A stretch of DNA of 62,415 nucleotides, taken from assembly GCA_001768515.1 (NCBI GenBank), contig MEOA01000034.1, positions 1 through 62,415 of the forward strand, read 5' to 3'. This DNA comes from Bacteroidetes bacterium GWE2_42_24. GTDB lineage: Bacteria; Bacteroidota; Bacteroidia; Bacteroidales; TTA-H9. Numbering within the stretch: the first letter of the stretch is position 1; each line of letters begins with the position of its first letter. The translations under genes were made by a program, and so were the position numbers. The notes beneath the pieces were generated by a model. The model saw only the letters and a list, made by a program, of their open reading frames with translations, searched no databases and was not told the origin of the DNA. Of this stretch, positions 27,355 through 37,440 are shown piece after piece.

Positions 27355-29889
27355 TTACTTCATGTTGAGCTTCATCATGAAGGGGAATTCCTGGTTGTCG
27401 GGGTTCATCATGGTGGCTTCCTGCATCTTCATCATGAAGCCATTCCGGTCGCCCTGCAGCATCAACCTGAGGGCATCGGTCATGAGGCGGTTGCCTTCCA
27501 CATAGTGTTGCATGAGCGCGGGGTCGGGGATGTTGTAGAAGACCCGGTTGAGCGATTCCCGGCTGTTGTTCATGAAGGAGAGGTTGGCCGGAAGATTGGC
27601 AGCGTCGAATGAACTGAGGCTGCAATACTCGGTGTAGGGCAGATCGTCGGTAAGGATGTGCTGCTGTACCCCAAACTTGTCGATTTCAGTGGCGTCGAGC
27701 ACGAGGCTGGATGCCAGAGCATAGGGGTTGTTGTAGAACCAGATGTCGGGTTGCATGGCGGCCATCCGGTTGGCCCATTCCCGAAAATCTATTTTGCCAT
27801 CGCCTGTAAAACCGAGCAACACGGCATGATAGTGCCCGAGCCAGATTGTGCATTTGGGAAACACTGAACAAAAGGTCTGGATGATCCCCTTAAAATCGCC
27901 GGGAAGCAGTTTATGCAACGGCAGGTATTGCGAGACCATACCCCCTTTATTCAGATGGCTGCGGCATAATTCAAAATACTCGCGCGTGTAAAGGCTTGCC
28001 GAACCAAGTATTGGGTGCGTAGGGTCGGTGGTGATGAGATCGAAGGTCTCTGTTGTGGACTGGAGAAAATGACGGCCATCACCACTTCGGACCGACAAAC
28101 GGGGATCACGTTCGATGCCGTGGTTAAGGTCGCTGTAATAGTGGGCTGCCCCTTTGAGTCCGGCCACCAGTTCTACGCAGTCAATGTGTTTCACTTCAGG
28201 ATGTGAGGCCACGGCAGATGTTGTCACACCTATACCGAAGCCAACCACCAGCACGTTGTTGCATTTCAATCCGGCGAAGAAGGGAAGGTGTCCCACCATC
28301 TTCACTACTTTAATGGCATCGTAGGTTGAACCAATCACTGCGCTGTTGTTAACATAGGTAGAGAGGACACGGGTGCCCTGCTTGTTTTCCTGCCCGACGA
28401 CGAAGGTTCCTTCTGTCGATTCGTTGTAGGCGAGAATTTCTTTTGGAAACCTGCTGAACGATGGTGGTAGTATCTTCACCTGAGGCAGAAGTATTGCGAT
28501 GACCAGAGAGACTAAAGCCAACACACCGGTAATCATCGTGGCGGTCTTTTTCTGCAGGTTCATGCTGCGCATGATGAAAAAAGAGCTGATCAATAATGTT
28601 GCGGCAAACAGTAAAACGGCACGGCCTGCTCCTGCCAGAGGGATCAGGACAAAGGCTGCCAGCAGCGGTCCTGTAACACTCCCCGCTGTATTGATGAGCA
28701 ATACTTTACCAATGCTGTTACCTATGGTGGCGTAATTTTTTGTATGTGTTGTGCAGGCAAGGGGAAAGAGGAATCCTGAAGTCATAGTAACAGGGACAAT
28801 CACCAGTAAAGCTGACAGGAAAGGAATCAGCAGGATGCGGATAGCATGGGTGTCATGCATGCTTTCGAAAGGAAACATCACGAGTACGGGAAGATTGACC
28901 AGAATAACAAGTCCCAGTGCTGAAGCAATGGCCATAAGCCACGTGAGTCTCAGCAATACCTTTGCTGGGTTGGTGATTTTGCTTCCACGCAGGGAATAGA
29001 GCCAGCTTCCGGCAAACAATCCCAGGATTACCATCGAAGCTATGAGCGAGAAGGTGTAGCCGGAATTGGTCATATAGATACGGAAGATGCGAAACCACAC
29101 AACCTGAAGTCCGATGACACTGAACCCGCTGATAAACGCAGCAAGTAGCGCGATGAATTGCAGATCGATGGGGTGTATGTCTGCCTGTGGTTGTTTGGTT
29201 TTCGTTTTTCTGAGCGTTATCTTTTCTATTGACGCTGGTTCTGCGGCAGTCGGGATTACAATCGGTTTTAGTACCAGAAAAATGATGGCTAGTATTGTAT
29301 TGATTACAACGGCCACCAACACGGTGGCCGATTGTCCGGTAAAGCCCACCAGCCAGAATCCGGTAATCAGGCCACCAAGCGTGCTTCCGATGGTCTCGAA
29401 GGCGTAGATGTTTCCCATTCCGCTTTGCAGCTGATTAGCGGTTTTTATATAGCATCCGGCGATCAGGGGAAGTACCCCACCCATGAAGAAGGCAGGGATG
29501 AACAGCAGCAAGACGGCCAATGTGAACACGGCGACCCTGGTGAATCCTTCGGATAATCCTGCGGAGGGGAGAAAGGTGTAGCAGGAGGGTAGCAGGTGGT
29601 TGATGAACCAGATGCTGAGGAGTCCGAACACCGCTATACTTGCGAATAAAAGTGTGAGAAGACGTCCCGGATTATTATTCTTTGCAGAGTGGTTTCCCCA
29701 ATACCAGGCCCCAATACCAAAGCCACCCATGAAGGCAACCAGTACAAGTGTCGAAGCCGATACTGTGGCGCCGACTACAAGCGAAAGCATTCTGAACCAA
29801 CTGACTTCAAAAATCAGGGATCCAAATCCTGCCATGAACATGGTCAGGGGCAGCAGCAATATCGCTCCAACGCGTTTGGGCATGGTCAT
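27355..29889 (-). CDS. Fused multi-pass membrane / spermidine synthase-like protein
   Basis: An 844-residue inner-membrane protein. The first 470 residues hold about twelve to fourteen hydrophobic segments of MFS style, beginning LLLPLTMFMAGFGSLIFEVS. The C-terminal part is a spermidine/spermine-synthase-like Rossmann domain: NVLVVGFGIGVTTSAVASHP, HIDCVELV, then DLITTDPTHPILGSASLYTR and EYFELCRSHLNKGGMVSQYL. Fused proteins of this kind are widespread, but their aminopropyl-transfer activity is usually unproven. The second Asp of the catalytic GxDGxR-like region is replaced (ITTDPTHP), so polyamine synthesis is uncertain. Standalone gene. Confidence 0.9.
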   Translation of the reverse strand: MTMPKRVGAILLLPLTMFMAGFGSLIFEVSWFRMLSLVVGATVSASTLVLVAFMGGFGIGAWYWGNHSAKNNNPGRLLTLLFASIAVFGLLSIWFINHLLPSCYTFLPSAGLSEGFTRVAVFTLAVLLLFIPAFFMGGVLPLIAGCYIKTANQLQSGMGNIYAFETIGSTLGGLITGFWLVGFTGQSATVLVAVVINTILAIIFLVLKPIVIPTAAEPASIEKITLRKTKTKQPQADIHPIDLQFIALLAAFISGFSVIGLQVVWFRIFRIYMTNSGYTFSLIASMVILGLFAGSWLYSLRGSKITNPAKVLLRLTWLMAIASALGLVILVNLPVLVMFPFESMHDTHAIRILLIPFLSALLVIVPVTMTSGFLFPLACTTHTKNYATIGNSIGKVLLINTAGSVTGPLLAAFVLIPLAGAGRAVLLFAATLLISSFFIMRSMNLQKKTATMITGVLALVSLVIAILLPQVKILPPSFSRFPKEILAYNESTEGTFVVGQENKQGTRVLSTYVNNSAVIGSTYDAIKVVKMVGHLPFFAGLKCNNVLVVGFGIGVTTSAVASHPEVKHIDCVELVAGLKGAAHYYSDLNHGIERDPRLSVRSGDGRHFLQSTTETFDLITTDPTHPILGSASLYTREYFELCRSHLNKGGMVSQYLPLHKLLPGDFKGIIQTFCSVFPKCTIWLGHYHAVLLGFTGDGKIDFREWANRMAAMQPDIWFYNNPYALASSLVLDATEIDKFGVQQHILTDDLPYTEYCSLSSFDAANLPANLSFMNNSRESLNRVFYNIPDPALMQHYVEGNRLMTDALRLMLQGDRNGFMMKMQEATMMNPDNQEFPFMMKLNMK

Positions 29890-30078
29890 AAAATGTTTTT
29901 CGATGTAGGGGAAGAACCGATAGGTGGGTTTATAGGGAAGGAATGCAGCCGGTAACCGGTATTGTTCCTAAGTCAATGACCCGGGGCAAAAATATGGAAA
30001 ATTGTTGGTTTTGTTCGGTTAAGGGGCTCTTTAGCGGCTGTAAAAGGAATGCCTGACAATTTACACGGGCTGACAAAA

Positions 30079-30103
30079 AAAACCGGGCCAATGGCCCGGT
30101 TTT
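30079..30103 (-). terminator. Rho-independent terminator after the aquaporin gene
   Basis: AAAACCGGGCC / GGCCCGGTTTT form an 11-bp stem over a 3-nt loop. On the minus strand it is followed by more Ts (GGTTTTTTTTGTC). It lies about 40 bp after the stop. Confidence 0.9.
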
Positions 30104-30141
30104 CAGTATAATATGTTGAATGATAACTTATGAATTAGTGT

Positions 30142-30825
30142 TTATTCTTTCGGAGATAAATATTTGTAGACGATCCCCGCGAGCAGTGCACCTGCGATCG
30201 GGGCAACCCAGAAAAGCCACAACTGACTAAGTGCCCAGTCACCTACAAAGAGTGCCTGACTTGTACTTCTGGCCGGATTAACGGAAGTATTGGTAACGGG
30301 AATGCTGATCAGGTGGATCAGTGTAAGTGTAAGACCAATAGCGAGACCGGCAAAACCCTGAGGAGCTTTCGGATGGGTGGCACCCAGGATTACGATGAGG
30401 AAGATAAATGTCATGACGACTTCGCTTACTAATGCCGATAACATGCCGTAGCCTCCCGGAGAGTGTTCGCCATATCCATTGGCGGCAAAGCCTCCCAGTT
30501 CAAAGCCCGCTTTTCCGGAGGCAATCAGGTAGAGAATCCCTGCCCCTGCAATTCCACCGAGCAATTGAGCAATGATATATGGTAACAGGTCTTTCCCCTC
30601 AAAGCGTCCACCCATCCATAACCCAATGGAAACGGCGGGATTGAGATGACAACCCGAGATGTGTCCGATGGCATAGGCCATTGTCACTACCGTTAATCCG
30701 AAGGCAAGAGCAACGCCAACAAAACCAATTCCCAGTTCGGGGAAAGCGGCAGCCAGAACCGCACTACCACAACCTCCAAGAACCAACCAAAGTGTTCCGA
30801 TGAATTCAGCAACAAGTTTTTTCAT
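30142..30825 (-). CDS. aqpZ: Aquaporin Z-like water channel
   Basis: A 227-residue inner-membrane major intrinsic protein with six membrane spans. Both half-helix motifs are intact: HLNPAVS (NPA at 62-64) and SVNPARS (NPA at 183-185). The selectivity-filter His (171, in [10 protein letters not shown]) and Arg (186) match water-selective AqpZ rather than a glycerol facilitator. The long loop with [20 protein letters not shown] is as in AqpZ. Single gene with its own terminator. Confidence 0.95.
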   Translation of the reverse strand: MKKLVAEFIGTLWLVLGGCGSAVLAAAFPELGIGFVGVALAFGLTVVTMAYAIGHISGCHLNPAVSIGLWMGGRFEGKDLLPYIIAQLLGGIAGAGILYLIASGKAGFELGGFAANGYGEHSPGGYGMLSALVSEVVMTFIFLIVILGATHPKAPQGFAGLAIGLTLTLIHLISIPVTNTSVNPARSTSQALFVGDWALSQLWLFWVAPIAGALLAGIVYKYLSPKE

Positions 30826-31040
30826 AATTTAAGGTTTAGTTTATGATTTGTAAGATGGTTAACCGGCTAAAAGGTAACGTGTTTTGAACCTGGCAGCCGG
30901 TAGATATTATAGTATACCCACACTTCAGATGCCAAAGTTAACATATATGTTATTTTAACAAAACAAAATTGTGAGCACCGGAAGCTGATTTTTGAATTTA
31001 CACAGATAGTTCTCCCGTTCAATAGATATAGGCTCCCAGG

Positions 31041-31496
31041 TTACTTTTTAAGTTCTCTTTCATAAACTGCGATCCATTCGTGAGGAGTCATACGGGCGGC
31101 CAATTCACCGATCAACTGAAAAGGGATTTTTTCTGGTTTCTTAAAGCGTAAACAGCTCTTAGACATATCGGGTTTTCCTGAAGAGTGTTTCTGATATCCG
31201 GTCATTAACCATTCTCTCAATTCAGGCATGGCATACAAACCCATGTGATACAGGGCGATGAAGTTTTTTCGGGAGGCAATGCTGATAAATGGCAGGGGTA
31301 ATTTCGGATCGCAATGGTATCCGGGTGAATAGACTGAGTGGGGTATTACCCAGCCAATCATTCCATAACTGATGCATTCTGAGAATCCTTCCGGAAGGTT
31401 GTGGCCGATGGTTTCTCGCAAAAGTTTCATTGCTTCCTGATGTTCAGCAGGAACCTGATTAATGTAATCATCAGGTGTTTGGATAGTGGTATTCAT
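31041..31496 (-). CDS. DUF1801 domain protein
   Basis: A 151-residue cytosolic protein of the DUF1801 (YdhG-like) fold. Recognisable parts are the helical N-terminus YINQVPAEHQEAMKLLRETI, GFSECISYGMIGW, FISIASRKNFIALYHMGLYA and KSCLRFKKPEKIPFQLIGEL. Family members are small alpha/beta proteins with no settled biochemical activity. It stands alone, 215 bp from the aquaporin start. Confidence 0.85.
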   Translation of the reverse strand: MNTTIQTPDDYINQVPAEHQEAMKLLRETIGHNLPEGFSECISYGMIGWVIPHSVYSPGYHCDPKLPLPFISIASRKNFIALYHMGLYAMPELREWLMTGYQKHSSGKPDMSKSCLRFKKPEKIPFQLIGELAARMTPHEWIAVYERELKK

Positions 31497-31639
31497 TGGG
31501 TTCTTAATTATTTCAAATACAATAATGACCAGCGAAGATAGCCGGAATTAGAACACCGTTGGGGTTCTTCCGTTGCTTTGGAGCGTTTGTAATACAAATC
31601 CCTCTCGGGGACAGGAGGAATTTCTACTTCCAAATATCT

Positions 31640-34564
31640 TTACAATTTAACAATGGTGGCTGTGCTTCGCTGCCCATCTTCCATCTCAACTACCAGAAAG
31701 TAAAATCCTGCCGGCACGGTGTTCAGGTGCAACTTATAGCTTATGTCGTTGAGGTTGTGAATCATGTGAACCGTTCTTCCGGCAGGGTCGGTAAGGCGGA
31801 TGTCTTTAATCCTGTTACCGGATGTACTGACATTTAACAACGTGCCGGCAGGATTAGGCCAAACATTCAGACGTGGGGCGCTGATCTCCGGAACGCTCAG
31901 AACCAATACACATTCCTCGTTGGTGGGGGGCGACAGTTGCTGCCCCGACGATGTCAGATGCAATGCTTTCACTGTATAACAATATTCGCCGGGGGCTGCG
32001 AGTGAGTCTGTATAGGAGGTAATGCCCATGGGTGTTGTGTCAAGTGAATCGCCATCTCTGAAGATTTGATATGACAGCACATCCTCGCCAAGTCCTGCTG
32101 TGAGCTGTTGGTTTTTGGAGGGAATAAGGCAGGTGAGTTGAAACAGAAAATTCCTGGCTGTATAGGTTGTGTCAATGTCGTATCCGGGCAGCGAGAGCTG
32201 GCTTGCAGTCATATCACTCCCTCCGGTCAGCATAGTTGTCAATACAGGAAAACCTTGTCCCTGTTGCAGACTGATGGGTTCGATAAAAAGCCCTGCCGAT
32301 GCGGGGCCTGTTCCCGGGTGTGACTTTATTAGTATGTCACCCAAAGGGATATTTAGTTCGGCACAATCGTTGCAGGTGGTGCTGAAAGGACCATAAACGC
32401 GGATGGGAACCATTGAAGGCCAATCTATCAGGTGAATCCGGTAAAGCCACGAGCCGTTGATGCCGTGAGATGAATGATGGAAACTCAGCGAATGAAGTGC
32501 CAACTCTTCAGGGTTGTCGAATGTGAATACCTTTCCGTAGGCTTTGTTGGTCGATTGCGGAACCGCAGGAATGGGATCATTTGGAGGAGACAACCATCCC
32601 AGCTTCTGTTCTGCCCAGTCCTGGAAACCGCATACCACCGGGTTCCATGAAATCTGAGCTATGTAATCACCGATGAGGGAGGCAGTCAGTGATGATGGCG
32701 GATTCATGACAGGGGTAAGCTGGATGCTGTCGATGTACCAGAATGTAAGGGTGGTTGTCCCTTCAGATTGTGCACTGAACCTTAACCTGGAGGAGTGGGA
32801 AAAAGAGTTGCCAAGGGTTAGTTTTACTTTTGTCCAGTCGTGTTCGTTATCATCATATACTGACCAGAGCTCTGACCATTCAATGCCGTTCCATGCTTCC
32901 AGCATGAGTCTGTTGGTGTTACCATAGGGACCGGAGCTATGCATTTTAAACCAAAAGGTTAAATTGTATGATGCACATTCATACGCTGCTGTATTCAGCC
33001 AGGGGCTGGTAACCGAATAATAATATTGCGTTTCAGGAGTACCCGGTTCAAAGGCAATGCAGGGGGCTGCGTAACCTTCCTGATAATTCAGGTGCCAGGG
33101 ATTATTGCCTGTTGAGATATCCCATCCGTTGATTTCGTTTTTTTTCGGGGTCCATGTTTCTGTCCACGGAAGTTCTTTGCCATAGAATACATTAAGACAT
33201 ACAGGGCCGGCCTCCATTGATGAGGCTGTGGAACCGGGAGGAAATCCCAATGATTCGAGGTTGTAGATGGCTTTTACGGTGTAGCACCATGCGTTGGGTT
33301 GTGGAACTATGTCACGAAATGAAGTATCAGGAGGAAAGACCTGACCGATGGTTGTGCCTCCCCTTAATACGTCGTATCGGAGAACCTGAGGTGTCACCTC
33401 TATGGGATGCACCCAGGAAATGGATACGGTATCGTATGAGAAGGTTCCCGTTACATTCCGGGGTGGTGGTAAAAATTGAGAGGTGACTGAGTCACATATA
33501 TAAGTGTTGTTACATTGGTCACTAACGAGGCCAATGCAAAGGTTAAATTCTTCTCCATAATTCGTTAGACCTGGCTGCACTGTAAAACTGGTGTCGGTTA
33601 GAAAAGCGATCTGAATCCAATTGTAAAAGACATTATAGCCACCTATTTCAGGAATGATTGGTTTTGCCTCTATTTTAATATTATCAAGTTGCCACTTTTC
33701 AAAATATTTTGTCGTATCGCCATACATCCTGAAACGTATCCGAAACAAGGCATACCGGAAATCCGAAATATCAAGTTCATCATGCCACCAGTCGATGCCC
33801 CCAAGGAAGTTCCTGTTTCTGTGGCGCAGGGTTTGCCATCCGGTTCCGTTGTCAATGTCTACATCGAAAAAGCCATCGCCCGACATGGCATAGTTGTCAA
33901 TTCCCCAGTCATACGAAAGAGTCATTACTTCTGCTCCTGTTCCCCATAACCAGGGAGAGGTGATGTCCTGATCATAAACACCTGCAAGTGGTGGAAAGCC
34001 CATATAAGCTGAAGGTGTGGGTTTCCCATAGCTGGAGTTGATGTGCCAGTTCTCGCCCGATACCGTCCATCCCTGTGCTGTGAAGTTTTCGGAGGAGAAA
34101 TCGTCAAAAAACAGGGTCGTGTCATTGCTGTATGGGTTCCAGACAGAATGAAGCGTTTGCGGATCGCAATAGAATCCCGTGAGCGGGTAGCACCTTGCAC
34201 TTAGGGTTACGTCAAGGGTGTCGCTGGCAGAGGTGATCTCAATGGAACTCATGTGTTGAACATAGCCGGCCTGGTTTACCCATATCCGGTAGGTTCCGGG
34301 GGTAACGTCAGGAAATCTGAGAAACCCTGAGGAATCGGTATTTCCCTGTAATGAATCTCCCGAGGGAGTCAATGGGCAAAGGAAGATATGGGATGGAATA
34401 TTGGATGCAGGTGCCGTAGTCACCTGAATGGCTATGACAGCAGCAGAGGCAGGTTTTGACTGGATCTGGAAAAAGCAGAACAGAGCCAGAAAAAGCGATA
34501 CTGTGAGGCTGTTGGTTGTCTTTAATAACTGTGGACTGGTAGCCTGGCGAAAAGTACTCTTCAT
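31640..34564 (-). CDS. T9SS-secreted protein with MAM-like and fibronectin-type domains
   Basis: About 974 residues from ATG 34564; 21 extra in-frame residues upstream are unlikely to be translated. A signal peptide (TVSLFLALFCFFQIQSKPASA) is followed by a carboxypeptidase-regulatory-like beta domain (SSGFLRFPDVTPGTYRIWVN, residues about 75-95). Two MAM/jelly-roll-like regions come next (FFDDFSSENFTAQGW, TWTPKKNEINGWDIS), with FN3-like repeats (YDVLRGGTTIG, YQIFRDGDSLD) between. The C-terminus is a T9SS type A sorting domain (LNVWPNPAGTLLNVSTSG to ATIVKL), so the protein should be exported across the outer membrane and attached or released. Confidence 0.88.
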   Translation of the reverse strand: MKSTFRQATSPQLLKTTNSLTVSLFLALFCFFQIQSKPASAAVIAIQVTTAPASNIPSHIFLCPLTPSGDSLQGNTDSSGFLRFPDVTPGTYRIWVNQAGYVQHMSSIEITSASDTLDVTLSARCYPLTGFYCDPQTLHSVWNPYSNDTTLFFDDFSSENFTAQGWTVSGENWHINSSYGKPTPSAYMGFPPLAGVYDQDITSPWLWGTGAEVMTLSYDWGIDNYAMSGDGFFDVDIDNGTGWQTLRHRNRNFLGGIDWWHDELDISDFRYALFRIRFRMYGDTTKYFEKWQLDNIKIEAKPIIPEIGGYNVFYNWIQIAFLTDTSFTVQPGLTNYGEEFNLCIGLVSDQCNNTYICDSVTSQFLPPPRNVTGTFSYDTVSISWVHPIEVTPQVLRYDVLRGGTTIGQVFPPDTSFRDIVPQPNAWCYTVKAIYNLESLGFPPGSTASSMEAGPVCLNVFYGKELPWTETWTPKKNEINGWDISTGNNPWHLNYQEGYAAPCIAFEPGTPETQYYYSVTSPWLNTAAYECASYNLTFWFKMHSSGPYGNTNRLMLEAWNGIEWSELWSVYDDNEHDWTKVKLTLGNSFSHSSRLRFSAQSEGTTTLTFWYIDSIQLTPVMNPPSSLTASLIGDYIAQISWNPVVCGFQDWAEQKLGWLSPPNDPIPAVPQSTNKAYGKVFTFDNPEELALHSLSFHHSSHGINGSWLYRIHLIDWPSMVPIRVYGPFSTTCNDCAELNIPLGDILIKSHPGTGPASAGLFIEPISLQQGQGFPVLTTMLTGGSDMTASQLSLPGYDIDTTYTARNFLFQLTCLIPSKNQQLTAGLGEDVLSYQIFRDGDSLDTTPMGITSYTDSLAAPGEYCYTVKALHLTSSGQQLSPPTNEECVLVLSVPEISAPRLNVWPNPAGTLLNVSTSGNRIKDIRLTDPAGRTVHMIHNLNDISYKLHLNTVPAGFYFLVVEMEDGQRSTATIVKL

Positions 34565-34633
34565 GTTATTCAGGATTTTGGGTATTTGTTTCCAGACCCT
34601 AAATAATCCGGAAGGTTGCCTCAACATGTATTT

Positions 34634-35728
34634 TTAATCGTTCAGCCGATTAGCCAGATACCAGTATGAGGTAGTGGTATGATGCAGCCATGTTTTGTCC
34701 GATTTCTCCGGAAAAAGCCTGAAGTATTCAGCGTCGGCATACAATACTATTGTGGCACCGGTACGGACATAATTCATGGTGCCGGCCATGGGAGGCGGAA
34801 CAAATCCGGGCAGTAATTTGGCGATCTGTTCAGAAACCCTTTTCCCGAGTATCTTTTCGTTGTTTGCTACCTGTTCGTTTGAAGGTCTGGTAAGTTTTTT
34901 GAAGAATTTTTTTGCAAAAATCCTTTTAACCCGGTTTTGTTTATGGATCATCCCGTTGACCATAGGGATCGGATTAGTCTCGTTCAGGTCGCTGGCGGTC
35001 TGTGTTGTTGAAGGAAGCTCGGGTACCCAGTCGGCTGAATTCACAATGTTGAAGGCCCATCCGCCGGCTGTAATGTGTTCATAGTCGTATGCATAAAATA
35101 GGTTCCCGGGCTTGGGTGCGGCGCTGCAATAGGTTTTGATGATGAGATTCGAAGGAAGCCTGTTTGATTTTTGAAGGTAATGAAAATGTGAGGTGAGGAG
35201 GTAGGAAAGGGCACCTCCCTGACTATGCCCTGCGATGATGACATTGCGGTAACCCAAGGCTAAAAGCGAATCAAGATGTGGCAGAATGTCGCGTGCCAGA
35301 AAAGCCATTCCAATTAACCACCCGGTGTGTACTGCCGCTCTGGGATGTTCTGCAAGCCTGTAATCGAACAGGAAATCGGAGCCGAGCCTGATAGTTCCTG
35401 TTGCGGCAGTCATCGCAGTGTAGCTGTTTTCTGCCCAACTGGCTTTAGTGGCTACAGTTCCCCGGATAGAGATGGTGATGACAGAATCGGTATTCACCCA
35501 AAGAAACCATTTGTTGTCGAGACCAACTTCTCTGGAGCGATAGATAAGTTTTTCCCCCTCAGCCAGCGGGAAATTCCGGTTGCTGGCTATTGAATCGGAA
35601 TGACGCGAAAAATGAGCGAGCATGCTCAGGTATTCCTGTTTCTCAAATCCGGGTTTTAAATCTCGGGCTAAAACGGCATTGGCAATGAATATCAGGATTA
35701 TTCCAAGGGAAGCGAGTGTTTTATTCAT
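34634..35728 (-). CDS. Exported class 3 lipase-like protein
   Basis: About 364 residues from ATG 35728, with a hydrophobic leader ending near AVLA. The alpha/beta-hydrolase nucleophile elbow GHSQGG (about residues 167-172) and the oxyanion region ISIRGTVA are those of the class 3 lipase family, whose members hydrolyse acylglycerols. The catalytic Asp is probably in NSADWVPELP, and the His may be in the late segment TWLHHTT. It lies 70 bp upstream of the T9SS protein gene and may be co-transcribed with it. Location is periplasm or outside; substrate unknown. Confidence 0.85.
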   Translation of the reverse strand: MNKTLASLGIILIFIANAVLARDLKPGFEKQEYLSMLAHFSRHSDSIASNRNFPLAEGEKLIYRSREVGLDNKWFLWVNTDSVITISIRGTVATKASWAENSYTAMTAATGTIRLGSDFLFDYRLAEHPRAAVHTGWLIGMAFLARDILPHLDSLLALGYRNVIIAGHSQGGALSYLLTSHFHYLQKSNRLPSNLIIKTYCSAAPKPGNLFYAYDYEHITAGGWAFNIVNSADWVPELPSTTQTASDLNETNPIPMVNGMIHKQNRVKRIFAKKFFKKLTRPSNEQVANNEKILGKRVSEQIAKLLPGFVPPPMAGTMNYVRTGATIVLYADAEYFRLFPEKSDKTWLHHTTTSYWYLANRLND

Positions 35729-35784
35729 CTCGGTCAAAAATGTACTGTTTTGCGAAGCACCTATATGTTAAACCGTAACGTAAA

Positions 35785-35815
35785 ACCCTGACAGAATCCA
35801 TATCTCTGTCAGGGT
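35785..35815 (-). terminator. Terminator after the C69 dipeptidase gene
   Basis: CCCTGACAGA / TCTGTCAGGG form a 10-bp stem with a 9-nt loop. On the minus strand it is followed by TTTTACG. It lies 13 bp beyond the stop codon. Confidence 0.8.
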
Positions 35816-35827
35816 AGAAAAATGCGA

Positions 35828-37426
35828 TCAGAATAATTCGTCGTATTTGGTCCATAAGTGATCCCCGAGCCGCCAGGCCTCGTTGACAACCTTGTTGCCC
35901 CATTCATTGGTGTAGCCATTGAGCAGGTCGATGGCTTTATCGCGTTTGCCGGCTTTCAACAGTTTGAGGGCATCTGCCTCGATGGTCTGCTGATGGGTGA
36001 AAAGTTGCTTCTGCCAGGGATTCCATACGGCATTTACATCTTTGCGCATATCGCCCCAGCGTTGTGCAGTCAGCGTCCCCAGCCGGTTAAAAGCCCACCA
36101 TGCACTTTTTGAAGAGAAGCCGGTTTTGCGCCCATCGGTTTTGTAGGTTTCAGGGAGGTCTTTCACCGAAGCATAAATCGGGATGTAGATAGAGGTTGCC
36201 ACGTTATCCATGGCCATCCATGTAACACCGCCGACTTCATCGGGCAACCAGCTACGGCACTGAATGATGGTAGCATACATGGTATACCACCTCGCGATGG
36301 TACGTTCACCACGCCAACCCCAACCTCCGTTGATACGAAGCATCTTGTTCATTTCATAGGGCATGTGCGGATTGGCCAGTGGTGATATCACCATTTTGCC
36401 ATCTTTATCGGGTACGAGTTGATCCTTCACCATATCGAAGTCAGTTCCTTCGTAGTAATCTTTGAAAATAGAAACCAGCTTTGAAAGTGTTATCAGTGAA
36501 TCGGGTTTTATGCTGAAGGGATAGTTCTCGGCATTTGGATCCAGTTTGAGCGAGGGAGCTGCCAGATCGAAGACCCTCCATTCACGTCTGCGGGAGGCTA
36601 AGGAGGTACGGCTTTCAGGGGCATAGGCATAACACCAGCGGAAGGTTTCTCCTTCTTTCCACCATCCATGTTCCTTCGCCACGCTGAAAATATTGGAAGA
36701 GGCCATGAAATGGTCCCTGTCGTCAAGGTTTACCTCCTTTATGGTAGAGGCATTTGCATTTACCGAGATGTGTCCATCGGGAACACGCTGGGCTACCCAG
36801 ATGGCTCCCACTTTTCCCTTGCCCGGACCTACAATCTCCAGTGCCCATACTTCATTCTTGTCGGCTATGGTGACACATTCGCCGGCATCGTTCCATCCAT
36901 ATTTTTCCAGCAGGTCACCTGCAAGCCTGATGGCATCGCGTGCAGTAGTGCAACGTTCAAGCATCAGGATATAAAGCCGCTGGCAATCGATCATCCCTTT
37001 GTCGCTGATGAGTTCCTCTCGTCCGCCAAAGGTTGATTCGCCAAGCCCCAGTTGATGTTCATTCATACAGGCATAGGCCGAATTGATGTAGCCATAGGTA
37101 TGCGCCACCTGCGGGATACTGCCCACCGGTACATCTTTGTACTGATTCATTGGCACGGTGTCCAGAGCCACCCGCCTGCACAGCGTGAACATTGTCCCCG
37201 GTTTGTGATCAGCGGCTGGCTGAATGAGGACATTTGAGCGGGTACGATGACTGTCATCAGTGTGCGAAGTGATGACTGAGCCATCAACAGTAGCAAGTTT
37301 GCCACAGGTGACGGAGGTACATCCGTCGGGTAAACCGGCTTCCCAGTCCGAACGGTCAACTTGTGCACTAATTCCTGTGCAACTCAGTATGAGTGCAGTG
37401 AGTGCAATGGACAATAGTTTATTCAT
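35828..37426 (-). CDS. C69 family dipeptidase (PepD-like), exported
   Basis: About 532 residues from ATG 37426, where a signal peptide starts (MNKLLSIALTALILSCTGIS). An N-terminal-nucleophile hydrolase of peptidase family C69. The catalytic Cys is expected in DGCTSVTCGKLATVDGSVI, here a doubled Cys context (GCTSVTC), with TSHTDDSHRTRS after it. Further motifs are NEHQLGLGESTFGG and MASSNIFSVAKEHGWW, then the C-terminal YATIIQCRSWLPDEVGGVTW. It should cleave di- or short peptides outside the cytosol. The YfcC-type carrier lies 14 bp upstream on the same strand, pointing to coupled peptide hydrolysis and uptake. Confidence 0.9.
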   Translation of the reverse strand: MNKLLSIALTALILSCTGISAQVDRSDWEAGLPDGCTSVTCGKLATVDGSVITSHTDDSHRTRSNVLIQPAADHKPGTMFTLCRRVALDTVPMNQYKDVPVGSIPQVAHTYGYINSAYACMNEHQLGLGESTFGGREELISDKGMIDCQRLYILMLERCTTARDAIRLAGDLLEKYGWNDAGECVTIADKNEVWALEIVGPGKGKVGAIWVAQRVPDGHISVNANASTIKEVNLDDRDHFMASSNIFSVAKEHGWWKEGETFRWCYAYAPESRTSLASRRREWRVFDLAAPSLKLDPNAENYPFSIKPDSLITLSKLVSIFKDYYEGTDFDMVKDQLVPDKDGKMVISPLANPHMPYEMNKMLRINGGWGWRGERTIARWYTMYATIIQCRSWLPDEVGGVTWMAMDNVATSIYIPIYASVKDLPETYKTDGRKTGFSSKSAWWAFNRLGTLTAQRWGDMRKDVNAVWNPWQKQLFTHQQTIEADALKLLKAGKRDKAIDLLNGYTNEWGNKVVNEAWRLGDHLWTKYDELF

Positions 37427-37440
37427 ATCATGATTTGTTA

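Noticed and set aside
27355..27625. Short frames antisense and in-frame-shifted at the end of the fused transporter gene
   Set aside because: They are shadows of the long coding frame of 27355-29889.
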